This document shows, piece by piece, positions 1-6,690 of a stretch of 11,755 bases of DNA (positions are counted from its first letter, which is position 1; each line of letters opens with the position of its first letter). Below the pieces are notes generated by a model that saw only the letters and a program-made list of their open reading frames with translations, was not told the origin of the DNA and did no database searches. The position numbers and the translations under genes are program-made. The stretch is from DASUSF01 sp036375275 (lineage in GTDB: Bacteria > Pseudomonadota > Alphaproteobacteria > Geminicoccales > Geminicoccaceae). The DNA lies in assembly GCA_036375275.1 (NCBI GenBank), contig DASUSF010000001.1:1-11755 (forward strand), read 5' to 3'.

Positions 1-1227
1 GCCGGTGGTGAGCGTGCCCGAGAACACCACCTTGCGCGCGCCCTGGCTGATGTTGATGAAGCCGCCGGGGCCATTGATCGACTTGCCGTACCGGCTGACG
101 TTGACGTTGCCGTCGCGGTCGACCTCAGCGAACGACAGGAACGCGATGTCCAGCCCGCCGCCGTCGTAGAAGTCGAACTGGTAGGGCTGATCGGCCATCA
201 TGTCGTAGTTGACGCCGGCGCCGGCGTCCTTGCCGCCGGCCGGCACGCCGCCGATGATCCCCTGCTCCACGGTCAGCGTCAGCTCGCGGTAGAAGCCTTC
301 CTCGGCGGCGATCGCGCTGATCCCGTTGGAGACGCCGAAGCCGAGGTTCACGACCGCGCCCGGGAACAGCTCCATGGCGCCGCGGCGCGCGATCGACTTC
401 CGGATGTCGAAGGGGATCCGCTTGAACGCGGTCTCGGGCTCGCGGAGCTCGCCGGCGTAGGCGGGGCTGTAGGCGGTCGCGTAGGTCTGCGGCTGGTCGG
501 GCGCGACCACGACGTAGTCGACCACCACGCCCGGGACCTTGACCTGCTTCCCGGGCAGCGTGCCGGCCGCCGCGGTCCGCTGCACCTGCGCGATCACGAC
601 CCCGCCGTTCCGGCGCGCGGCGCAGGCGATCGAGAAGTTCTCGCCGTAGTGGGCTTCCCGCTCCATGGTGATGTTGCCGCACTCGTCGGCCGTGGTGCCC
701 CGGATCACCGCGACGTCGACCGGGAACGCCTTGTAAAGCAGGTATTCCCGGCCGTCGATCTCGAGCAGCTCGACCAGGTCGCCCCGGCTGCTCGGGGTCT
801 GCCTGCCGCCGCCGTGGCGCGGATCGACGAAGGTGCCGAGCCCGGTCGTGGTGATCAGGCCGGGGCGGCCCGCCGCCATGTCCCGCATCAGCTGCGAGAG
901 GGTGCCCTGGGGCAGCGTCCAGGCCTCGATCCGGTCCTCGAGCGCGAGCGTCGCGAACTTCGGGCAGTTGTTGAAGCCGGCGCTGATCAGCTTCCGCGCC
1001 AGGCCCGGCGCCGCGAGCAGGTTGAAGCCGGTCCTGTCCCAGTCGCCGAGCGAGACCACGGAGGCGAGCGTCAGGTCACCCGGCGCGCGCTCGCGCTCGA
1101 AGCGCCGCGCCAGCGCCTCGATCACCGCCTCCGGGACCGCATGCCCGCCACCGGAGCCGCCGAACAGGACGGTCGCCCCGGACGGGATGAGCGCGGCCGC
1201 CTCGTCCGCGCTGATGAACCGAGCCAT
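1..1227 (-). CDS. Acyl-CoA:acetate/3-ketoacid CoA-transferase (family I, YdiF-like), C-terminus beyond window
   Basis: Family I CoA-transferases move CoA between acyl-CoA and a free carboxylic acid through a glutamyl-CoA thioester; this is a cytosolic enzyme. The 409 residues present start MARFISADEAAALIPSGATV, the usual N-terminal domain opening, followed by a glycine-rich stretch (FGGSGGGH) and TTGLGTFVDPRHGGGR. The second domain carries TVEQGIIGGVPAGG, matching the ExGxxGG active-site motif; E321 is the expected catalytic glutamate, close to Glu333 of YdiF and Glu324 of propionate CoA-transferase. Fused relatives are about 520 residues, so roughly 110 residues lie off the left edge. The ATG at 1227 has a strong Shine-Dalgarno (GGGGAGG) a few bases upstream. 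It lies 70 bases after dctM on the same strand, suggesting that it activates the acid imported by the TRAP system. The substrate cannot be read from the sequence; acetate, propionate or 3-ketoacid specificity is open. Confidence 0.9.
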   Translation of the reverse strand, partial: MARFISADEAAALIPSGATVLFGGSGGGHAVPEAVIEALARRFERERAPGDLTLASVVSLGDWDRTGFNLLAAPGLARKLISAGFNNCPKFATLALEDRIEAWTLPQGTLSQLMRDMAAGRPGLITTTGLGTFVDPRHGGGRQTPSSRGDLVELLEIDGREYLLYKAFPVDVAVIRGTTADECGNITMEREAHYGENFSIACAARRNGGVVIAQVQRTAAAGTLPGKQVKVPGVVVDYVVVAPDQPQTYATAYSPAYAGELREPETAFKRIPFDIRKSIARRGAMELFPGAVVNLGFGVSNGISAIAAEEGFYRELTLTVEQGIIGGVPAGGKDAGAGVNYDMMADQPYQFDFYDGGGLDIAFLSFAEVDRDGNVNVSRYGKSINGPGGFINISQGARKVVFSGTLTTG

Positions 1228-1281
1228 CGTGCCTCCCCTGGCTGGCCGCAGGATGTCGCGCGCAAGAGGTGTTGTCGAGCC

Positions 1282-1297
1282 TCCGGATCTCTCCGGA
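1282..1297 (-). other. Perfect hairpin directly after the dctM stop codon
   Basis: Two copies of the self-complementary hexamer TCCGGA flank a 4-base loop (GAGA on the minus strand), giving a perfect 6-bp GC-rich stem whose first base abuts the dctM TGA. No run of T follows, so it does not look like a classical intrinsic terminator. It could protect the 3' end of the dctPQM message or reduce read-through into the CoA-transferase gene. Its role is inferred from position and symmetry alone. Confidence 0.35.
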
Positions 1298-2617
1298 TCA
1301 GCCGAGCAGCCGCGGCAGGAGCAGCACGATCCCGGGCGCGGCGAGGAGCAGGGCGACCCGGAACAGCTCGGCCACGAAGAAGGGCATGACGCCCTTGAAG
1401 GTCTCGCGCATCGGCACGTCGTCGGCGAGCCCGTGGATGATGAAGACGTTGAGCCCGACCGGCGGCGTGATCAGGCCGAGCTCGACCACCACCAGCGCCA
1501 GGATGCCGAACCAGATCTTGAGCGAGTCCTGGTCCATGCCGAAGTCGAGGTCGGCCAGCATCGGCCAGAAGAACGGCACCGCCAGGATGATCATCGACAG
1601 GCTGTCCATGAAGCAGCCGAACACGATGAACACGAGCAGCATCATCAGCATGACGGTCATCGGCGCGAGCTCGGCCTGCTCGATCCAGAGCGCCGCGGAG
1701 GCGGGCAGCCGGGAGAGCGCGATGAAGCCGTTCAGGAGCTCGGCGCCGAGCAGGATCAGGAAGATCATCGCGGTCGCCTTGCCGGTCTCGAGCAGGCAGT
1801 TCATGAGCGACCCGCGGTTCAGCCGGCCCTTGACGAGGGCGGTGAGGCCGACCCCGAAGGCGCCGATCGCCGCCGCCTCGGTCGGCGTGAAGACGCCGAA
1901 ATAGATCCCGCCGATCACCAGGAGGAAGATCAGCAGGACCGGCCAGATCGCGAGGGTCGCCTGCCAGCGCTCCCCGGGGTCGTAGCGGTCGCCGACCGGG
2001 CCGGCCTCGGGCTTCAGCCAGACGTAGAGGCGGACCACGAGCGCGAAGACCAGGGTCGCGAGCAGGCCCGGGATCAGCGCCGCCTGGAACATGGTGACGA
2101 TGTTGGCTTCGACGATGATCGCGTAGATCACGAGGATCACCGACGGCGGGATCAGGATCCCGAGCGTGCCGCCGGCGGCGAGCGTCCCGGTCGCGAGCGC
2201 CGGCTCGTAGCCGTGCTTCCTGAGCTCGGGCAGCACCACCTGGCCCATGGTCGAGGCGGTCGCGAGGGAGCTGCCGCAGATCGCGCCGAAGCCGGCGCAC
2301 GCTCCGACCGCCGCCATCGCCATGCCGCCCCGGAAGTGCCCGATCCAGACGTTGGCCGCCCGGAACAGGTCCGAGGACAGCCCGGCCCGGGTCGCGAACT
2401 GCCCCATCAGCATGAACAGCGGCACGACCGAGAGGTCGTAGGTCGAGAACCGCCAGTAGGCCAGGGTCTTGAGCTGCGCGAGCAACGGGCCCGTGCCCGC
2501 GAGCCAGGCGAAGCCGCCGCCGCCGACGATGATCATCGCGGCCGCGATCGGAATCCGGAGCGCGATCAGGACGAGCAGCAGACCGACGCCGAGGAGACCC
2601 GCCGCCTCGCTGCTCAC
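1298..2617 (-). CDS. dctM: TRAP transporter large permease subunit, DctM family
   Basis: Large membrane subunit of a tripartite ATP-independent periplasmic transporter; with the small subunit it forms the ion-gradient-driven channel in the inner membrane. The 439 residues match the usual DctM length of about 430 and are almost entirely hydrophobic segments (around a dozen). Family landmarks are GTLGILIPPSVILVIYA (about 151-167), FTPTEAAAIGAF (243-254), FGCFMDSLSMI (333-343) and GLITPPVGLNVF (381-392); the two PP-containing loops are typical. The start is GTG at 2617, 16 bases after the dctQ stop, without a convincing ribosome binding site, so translation is probably coupled to dctQ. It is the third gene of a dctP-dctQ-dctM operon. 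The substrate is set by DctP and cannot be read here. Confidence 0.95.
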   Translation of the reverse strand: MSSEAAGLLGVGLLLVLIALRIPIAAAMIIVGGGGFAWLAGTGPLLAQLKTLAYWRFSTYDLSVVPLFMLMGQFATRAGLSSDLFRAANVWIGHFRGGMAMAAVGACAGFGAICGSSLATASTMGQVVLPELRKHGYEPALATGTLAAGGTLGILIPPSVILVIYAIIVEANIVTMFQAALIPGLLATLVFALVVRLYVWLKPEAGPVGDRYDPGERWQATLAIWPVLLIFLLVIGGIYFGVFTPTEAAAIGAFGVGLTALVKGRLNRGSLMNCLLETGKATAMIFLILLGAELLNGFIALSRLPASAALWIEQAELAPMTVMLMMLLVFIVFGCFMDSLSMIILAVPFFWPMLADLDFGMDQDSLKIWFGILALVVVELGLITPPVGLNVFIIHGLADDVPMRETFKGVMPFFVAELFRVALLLAAPGIVLLLPRLLG

Positions 2618-2633
2618 GGCCGGCGGCCGGGAC

Positions 2634-3134
2634 TCAAGAAGGTTCGCCGCCTGTCCCGAGCACGCCGAGATCCTCGGCGAGCGTGACCAGCGAGGTCAGG
2701 ACGAGCAGCGCGAGCGAAAGGAGGATCGGCGGGAACGCCCACCAGCGCGGCACGCCGATGTTGGTCGTGACCTCGCCGTAGCGGAAGAAGTCGTGCCCGC
2801 CGAGGGTCATCCGCCAGAGCAGGAGGAGCGCGATCAGGGCGAGGGCGAGCGAGCCGGTGGCGGTCAGCGCCGCCTGGACGCGGGGCGGGGCCTTGGTCGT
2901 GAACACGTCGACCGCGACGTTGCCGCGGGTCAGCTGGCAGTGCGGCAGGAAGGCGAAGGCGGCGATCGCGGTGCCCATCTCGACCAGCTCGAAGTCGCCG
3001 AGGATGGGCGAGCCGAAGGTGTAGCGCATGGCGACGCTGGTCACCGTCATCAGCATCACGGCGAGCAGCACCAGCCCGCCGGCGATCGCCCAGAGGCGGC
3101 TGATCCAGGCGATCGCGGCCACCGCAGTGGCCAC
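2634..3134 (-). CDS. dctQ: TRAP transporter small permease subunit, DctQ family
   Basis: Small inner-membrane subunit that partners DctM in the TRAP transporter. The 166 residues contain four hydrophobic segments, roughly at 14-34, 50-66, 88-105 and 130-150. The motif TSVAMRYTFGSPILGDFELVEMG after the first segment is typical of DctQ (a membrane segment, then an R-Y/F pair, then an acidic loop). The start is GTG at 3134. No better start exists, because an in-frame TGA, which is the dctP stop codon, sits only nine bases upstream; dctP and dctQ therefore share one reading frame separated by a single stop. No clear Shine-Dalgarno is visible, which points to reinitiation after dctP termination. 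It is placed between dctP and dctM as usual. Confidence 0.93.
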   Translation of the reverse strand: MATAVAAIAWISRLWAIAGGLVLLAVMLMTVTSVAMRYTFGSPILGDFELVEMGTAIAAFAFLPHCQLTRGNVAVDVFTTKAPPRVQAALTATGSLALALIALLLLWRMTLGGHDFFRYGEVTTNIGVPRWWAFPPILLSLALLVLTSLVTLAEDLGVLGTGGEPS

Positions 3135-3143
3135 CGCGACCGC

Positions 3144-4175
3144 TCAGCCCGCGCCGGCGGCCTCGACCGCGCTCCGGGCGGCGTCGAGCAGCGCCTGACC
3201 GTCGATGCCCTGGCCGGTCACCTCCTCGACCCAGCGGTCGATCGCCGGCTGGACCGCCTCCTGCCAGGCCTCCTTGTCCTCGTTGGACCAGCGGATGATC
3301 TCGTTGCCGGCGGTCTGGGCGGCCTCGAGGCCGGGCTGCTCGACGTCCATCCAGACCTGGCCGATCTGCTCGGCGATGTTGGCGCCCGAGTTGTCGTCGA
3401 TGACCTGCTTCAGGTCGTCCGGCAGGCTCTCGTACGTGTTCTTGTTCATCCCGAACAGGAAGACCGCGGTGCCGAGCCTCGTCCCGTCCTCGAACTCGTG
3501 GTGGTACTTCACGAGCTCGTGGACCTTGAGCGGCAGCGACACCTCGAAGGGGATCGTGGTGCCGTCGACCACCTTCTTGGACAATGCCTGCGGCAGCTCG
3601 GGCACCGGCATCGCGACCGGGGAGGCGCCAAGGGCCTCGAGCACGAAGCTCCCGGTCCGGGACGGTGTGCGGATCTTCTTGCCCTGCATGTCCGCCGGCT
3701 TCTCGACCGGGGTGTCGACCATGTGCAGCGCGTTGCCGGCGTGGACGTGGATCAGGATCGGGTGGACGTCCTGGTACTCCTCGGCCAGCCACTCGTCGTA
3801 CAGCTCCTGGATCGCGAGGTTGGTCGCGACCGCGTCGTTCTGGTGGACGAACGGCAGCTCGAACACCTCGGTGCGCGGGAACTGCCCGGCGGTGTAGCCG
3901 GTGACCGTCCAGACGATGTCGACCACCCCGTCGCGAAGCTGGCTGATCAGCTGCGGCGGCTTGCCGCCGAGGGTCATCGACGGGTAGATCTCGACCGCGA
4001 TCCGGCCGTTCGACTGCTCGCCGATCCGCTCGGCCCAGGGCTCGAAGAACGACACCTGCGCCGGCGCCGTCGGCCCGAGGAAATGGTGCAGCTTGAGGGT
4101 CACCTCCTGCGCGTTCGCCGCACCGAAGGCCCAACCCGCCACACAAGCCGTAGTCGCGAAAAGAATCGTCCGCAC
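3144..4175 (-). CDS. dctP: TRAP transporter periplasmic substrate-binding protein, DctP family
   Basis: Periplasmic receptor that captures the solute, usually a small carboxylate, and delivers it to DctQM. From the GTG at 4175 it is 343 residues, within the normal DctP range. It opens with a Sec signal peptide: a basic residue, a hydrophobic core (ILFATTACVAGWAFG) and an A-N-A cleavage site before QEVTLKLHHFLGP. Mature family landmarks are the GGKPPQLISQLRDGVVDIVW strand-helix and GKKIRTPSRTGSFVLEALGA, which supplies the arginine that normally grips the substrate carboxylate, followed by the VPELPQALSKKVVDG helix. An ATG at 4190 is in frame, but its only purine-rich box touches the codon, whereas the GTG has GGGAG at 4184-4188 with an 8-base spacing, so the GTG was preferred. 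It is the first gene of dctPQM. The ligand is unknown. Confidence 0.93.
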   Translation of the reverse strand: MRTILFATTACVAGWAFGAANAQEVTLKLHHFLGPTAPAQVSFFEPWAERIGEQSNGRIAVEIYPSMTLGGKPPQLISQLRDGVVDIVWTVTGYTAGQFPRTEVFELPFVHQNDAVATNLAIQELYDEWLAEEYQDVHPILIHVHAGNALHMVDTPVEKPADMQGKKIRTPSRTGSFVLEALGASPVAMPVPELPQALSKKVVDGTTIPFEVSLPLKVHELVKYHHEFEDGTRLGTAVFLFGMNKNTYESLPDDLKQVIDDNSGANIAEQIGQVWMDVEQPGLEAAQTAGNEIIRWSNEDKEAWQEAVQPAIDRWVEEVTGQGIDGQALLDAARSAVEAAGAG

Positions 4176-4221
4176 GTTCCGGTCTCCCATGCCTCGGCCG
4201 CTTGACGCGGCGTCTTCCGCG

Positions 4222-4251
4222 AGCTTAGGCGAGCCGCGGGCGCTTGTCCAA
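4222..4251 (-). promoter_or_regulatory. Candidate sigma-70-like promoter for the dctPQM operon
   Basis: In the 108 bases between vapC and dctP, the minus strand carries TTGGAC (4246-4251) as a possible -35 box and TAAGCT (4222-4227) as a possible -10 box, 18 bases apart. Transcription would start about 20-25 bases before the annotated dctP start region. The match to consensus is only partial, and this is a reading by eye. The rest of the intergenic stretch shows no gene and no convincing terminator. Confidence 0.35.
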
Positions 4252-4298
4252 AGACGCGCACGCCGCTCATCGCAGCGCCGGGCTTCTTCGACGACGGA

Positions 4299-4706
4299 TC
4301 AGCTCAACCAGTTCTCCATCTGGAGGCCCGTGACCCGCTCGAACTCGCGCCTATCGCCGGTGGCGAGGATGAGGCCCGCCCGCCGCGCCTGCCCTGCCAC
4401 CAACAGGTCGCAGGCGCCGATCACGCGCCCCTTCATCTCGAGCTCCCCACGGATGCGGCCGGCCACCGCCGCATCGTCTTCGGTGAAGTTCAGGACCGTC
4501 GGATGCGCCATGAAGATCGCGAGCCGTTCGGCATTCCGCTCCGGATGCCCGCTCCTGACGCAGCCGTACCAGAGCTCGAACAGCGAAATGCTGGAAACGA
4601 AGAGGTCCATTCCGCGTTCAGCGACGTCCGCCAACCTGGCCCGGGCCGACGCCGGGCGGTTCCTGATCAGCGCGATGCAGACGTCGGTGTCGAGCAGATA
4701 GCTCAA
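4299..4706 (-). CDS. vapC: PIN-domain ribonuclease toxin, VapC family
   Basis: VapC toxins are Mg-dependent RNases that block translation by cutting tRNA or rRNA unless held by VapB. The 135-residue protein has the family's usual length and layout. The first acidic residue of the PIN site is in MSYLLDTDVCIALI (D6, with D8 nearby), the conserved glutamate in SSISLFELWYG (E44), the third acid in VIGACDLLVAGQA (D100), and a C-terminal ILATGDRREFERVTGL block (D118) precedes the ENW ending. All four catalytic acid positions are therefore present, so the toxin looks intact. The start is TTG at 4706, which overlaps the antitoxin stop (TTGA), the tight coupling typical of vapBC. It sits between the ThDP enzyme and the TRAP operon on the same strand, with no functional link evident. 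Confidence 0.92.
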   Translation of the reverse strand: MSYLLDTDVCIALIRNRPASARARLADVAERGMDLFVSSISLFELWYGCVRSGHPERNAERLAIFMAHPTVLNFTEDDAAVAGRIRGELEMKGRVIGACDLLVAGQARRAGLILATGDRREFERVTGLQMENWLS

Positions 4707-4855
4707 TCGAAGACGGCGCGCTTCGGCGTTACCGGCTGGTCGCGACCTTCCGCCATGAACGGTTCGTCGAAGCGATCAAGCGCCTCGAACCATCGGTCGA
4801 CCTCGACCTCGACCGGCTCGAGCAGAAGTCCGAGACCGTACCGGCGGACCCGCAC
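4703..4855 (-). CDS. vapB: VapB-like antitoxin, N-terminally truncated
   Basis: This small frame immediately precedes vapC and its TGA overlaps the vapC TTG. It has the look of the C-terminal part of AbrB-type VapB antitoxins: EVRVRRYGLGLLLEP, then WFEALDRFDEPFMAEGRDQP, the toxin-wrapping tail, ending RAVFD. From the first plausible start (GTG at 4855) it is 50 residues. Family-like residues (YSLEGKE) continue upstream in frame to about 4876, then an in-frame TGA at 4883-4885 closes the frame. The usual N-terminal strand of about 17 residues (a xxNGRSQAVRLP-type DNA-binding element) is absent from all three frames up to the end of the ThDP gene. Either the antitoxin is a shortened but working form that can still bind VapC, or it is a remnant. 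The call rests on position and C-terminal resemblance; no search was possible. Confidence 0.65.
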   Translation of the reverse strand: MRVRRYGLGLLLEPVEVEVDRWFEALDRFDEPFMAEGRDQPVTPKRAVFD

Positions 4856-4872
4856 CTCCTTGCCCTCGAGGC

Positions 4873-4882
4873 TGTATATACA
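4873..4882. promoter_or_regulatory. AT-rich 10-bp perfect palindrome upstream of vapBC, candidate operator
   Basis: TGTATATACA is its own reverse complement and sits in one of the few AT-rich patches of the window, between the ThDP gene stop (4911) and the antitoxin start. VapB and related antitoxins commonly repress their own operon by binding short palindromes near the promoter, and TATATA could also serve as a -10 element. Only one copy is seen, and the antitoxin here seems to lack its DNA-binding segment, so the role is uncertain. Confidence 0.35.
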
Positions 4883-4910
4883 TCATGCATCACTACCAGG
4901 GTTGCAGGGC

Positions 4911-6611
4911 CTAAATCGCGCAGACGACGTTGAGGAGCGCCTGGCGGCGCTCGCGGCGGATCACGTCGATGGCGCGGGCGAGGGCGTGTGGCAGCTCGTC
5001 CGGGTCCTCGACCCGCTCCGCGTGCGCCCGGCTCGCGCGCGCGATCAGCTCGTAGTCGGGCGCCGGCTCGAGCGAAGAGAGCGGCATCACGTTGGCGCGC
5101 GACGCGTGGCCGTCCGGATAGACCGCGAGGGTCGACTTCCGGACCGCGTTCCACACCCCGTTGTTGAACACCACGGTGAGCAGCGGGAGGCCCAGACCCT
5201 CGGCCATCTGGTGGCAGGCGACCGGGTTGGCGAAGCCGTAGGAGCCATCGCCGACGGCGGCGATCACGAGACGGTCCCGGTCGGCCATCTGCACCCCGAG
5301 GGCCGCCGGCACGCCCCAGCCGAGGCCACCCGCGAGCGAATGGCCGAAGTAGCTGCCGGCCCGGCGGAAGGTCATGACCGAAGGGTCGACCCCGAGCTCG
5401 TTCACGACCACCGCATCCTCGCCCTTGGCGTCGTCGATGCAGCGGCTGATCCAGGCGGCGCTCATCGGGGTCGTGCGCCCGGCCTCCGCGACCTGCAGGC
5501 GCGACTGACGGAGCGCCGCCGCGCGCTCGACCAGGCCCTTGCGGCGCCGCTCGACCATGCCGGCATCGTTGGCCGTATCGAGCGCCCGCTCGAGGCCGAG
5601 CAGCGACGGCGCGACGTCGCCCCGGAGCCCGATGTCGACGCGGAAGCCGCGCATCGGGATCTCGGAGAACTGCGGGTCCGGGCCGAGCTGGAGCACCCGG
5701 CAGCCTCTGGCCGGCGCGTGGCGGAGCGGGATCCACGGCACCAGCGAGTCCAGCACCAGGACGACATCGGCATCCTCGAGCCAGGGCCCGACGTCGAACC
5801 CGCCGTGCAGCAGGTGGTCGGTCGGCAGCGCCACCCGCGTCGGCCAGAACTCGACCACCGGCAGCGCGAACCGCCCGGCCAGCCGCTCGAGGGTGCCGAA
5901 GGCTGCGGCGTCGGCCCGCGCCGCGATCACCAGCGGCCGCTCGGCGCGGGCGAGCAGCGCCGCCGCCTCGTCGAGCGCCCCCGCGTCGGGCACCGACGGC
6001 CGCGGCGGCTGGAGGACCGGGACCGGCGCGAACGCGAAGCCGTGCTGCTCGCGCGCCAGCACCTCGCGCGGCAGGCTGAGGTAGACGGGCCCGCGCGGCG
6101 GAGTGAGCGCAATCTGGAGGGCACGGTCGACCACCGGCTCCAGCTGCTCGCCGAGGCGGAGTTCGTAGTCCCATTTCACGACCTCGCGGAGCATCCCCGC
6201 CTGGTCGAACATTTCCTGGCCCCAGTGGATCGGCAGGTCGCGGCTCCCGGTCAGGCCCGCTTCGGTGAGCGGCGTGCGCCCTGACGCGAACACGATCGGG
6301 ACGTGGTCGCGGGCCGCATTGATCAGCCCCATCAGGGCGTTGGCCGTGCCGACGTTGACGTGGACCATGACCGCCTGCGGCCGGCCGGTCGCCAGATAGA
6401 TGCCGTGCGCCATCCCGACCGCCACCGTCTCGTGGGTCGCGGTGATCGGCTCGGGCATCGGGATGCCGGCGCGGCGCCCCCGCACCAGGCCCTCGATCAC
6501 CGGCGCGAAGTCGGTCCCGGCATTGGCGAACAGGGTGTCGATGCCGCGCGCCTTGAGCAGCGCCAGAAGCGCTTCGGCGACCGTCCGGGTCTCGATCCGC
6601 ACCTCGTCCAT
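4911..6611 (-). CDS. Thiamine-diphosphate-dependent enzyme, IlvB/benzoylformate decarboxylase superfamily
   Basis: Cytosolic ThDP enzyme that would decarboxylate or ligate 2-oxo acids; the exact reaction is unknown. The 566 residues show the three-domain order of the superfamily: an N-terminal Pyr domain with NAGTDFAPVIEGL (30-42) and ATHETVAVGMAHG (58-70), where E61 is the glutamate that activates ThDP; a middle domain (about 190-350); and a C-terminal PP domain with GDGSYGFANP (454-463) through FNN (482-484), the GDG...NN signature that binds Mg-diphosphate. It is distinct from glyoxylate carboligase, which lacks the activating glutamate, and the GTDFAP opening is unlike catabolic acetolactate synthase. 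The ATG at 6611 was chosen because the preceding bases hold GGGAGG and AAAGG; a GTG at 6644 would add only 11 non-family residues. It lies 79 bases after the DUF1272 gene on the same strand, perhaps the fourth gene of the uraD unit. Confidence 0.88.
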   Translation of the reverse strand: MDEVRIETRTVAEALLALLKARGIDTLFANAGTDFAPVIEGLVRGRRAGIPMPEPITATHETVAVGMAHGIYLATGRPQAVMVHVNVGTANALMGLINAARDHVPIVFASGRTPLTEAGLTGSRDLPIHWGQEMFDQAGMLREVVKWDYELRLGEQLEPVVDRALQIALTPPRGPVYLSLPREVLAREQHGFAFAPVPVLQPPRPSVPDAGALDEAAALLARAERPLVIAARADAAAFGTLERLAGRFALPVVEFWPTRVALPTDHLLHGGFDVGPWLEDADVVLVLDSLVPWIPLRHAPARGCRVLQLGPDPQFSEIPMRGFRVDIGLRGDVAPSLLGLERALDTANDAGMVERRRKGLVERAAALRQSRLQVAEAGRTTPMSAAWISRCIDDAKGEDAVVVNELGVDPSVMTFRRAGSYFGHSLAGGLGWGVPAALGVQMADRDRLVIAAVGDGSYGFANPVACHQMAEGLGLPLLTVVFNNGVWNAVRKSTLAVYPDGHASRANVMPLSSLEPAPDYELIARASRAHAERVEDPDELPHALARAIDVIRRERRQALLNVVCAI

Positions 6612-6690
6612 CGCGCCTTTCCCTCCCACCTCGGCGTGAACCACGGCCGGCGCCCGCGCCTCGGTCCGGGCGGAGCGAGCGCCCCCTCGT

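Noticed and set aside
833..2686. Long open frame on the plus strand opposite the CoA-transferase and dctM.
   Set aside because: Its translation is low-complexity and rich in H, D, E, R and Q with no recognisable domain, as expected when a GC-rich gene is read in an antisense frame; the opposite strand encodes a clear DctM.
2469..4205. Long open frame on the plus strand opposite dctQ and dctP.
   Set aside because: Antisense artefact of high GC; no domain, and dctPQ on the other strand are well supported.
4260..4298. Possible terminator after vapC (CGCT...AGCG pairing).
   Set aside because: Only a 4-bp stem with mismatched flanks and no T-run.
4503..6284. Long plus-strand frame opposite vapC and the ThDP enzyme.
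   Set aside because: Charged low-complexity translation with no motif, against complete PIN and ThDP signatures on the other strand.
4911..6611. ThDP enzyme as glyoxylate carboligase (gcl), tempting beside purine genes.
   Set aside because: Gcl lacks the ThDP-activating glutamate that is present here as E61, and the N-terminal NAGTDFAPVIE motif is not Gcl-like.
6612..6690. Possible promoter or hairpin between DUF1272 and the ThDP gene.
   Set aside because: Only a 4-bp CGTG/CACG pairing and no recognisable -35/-10 pair; no coding frame of interest either.
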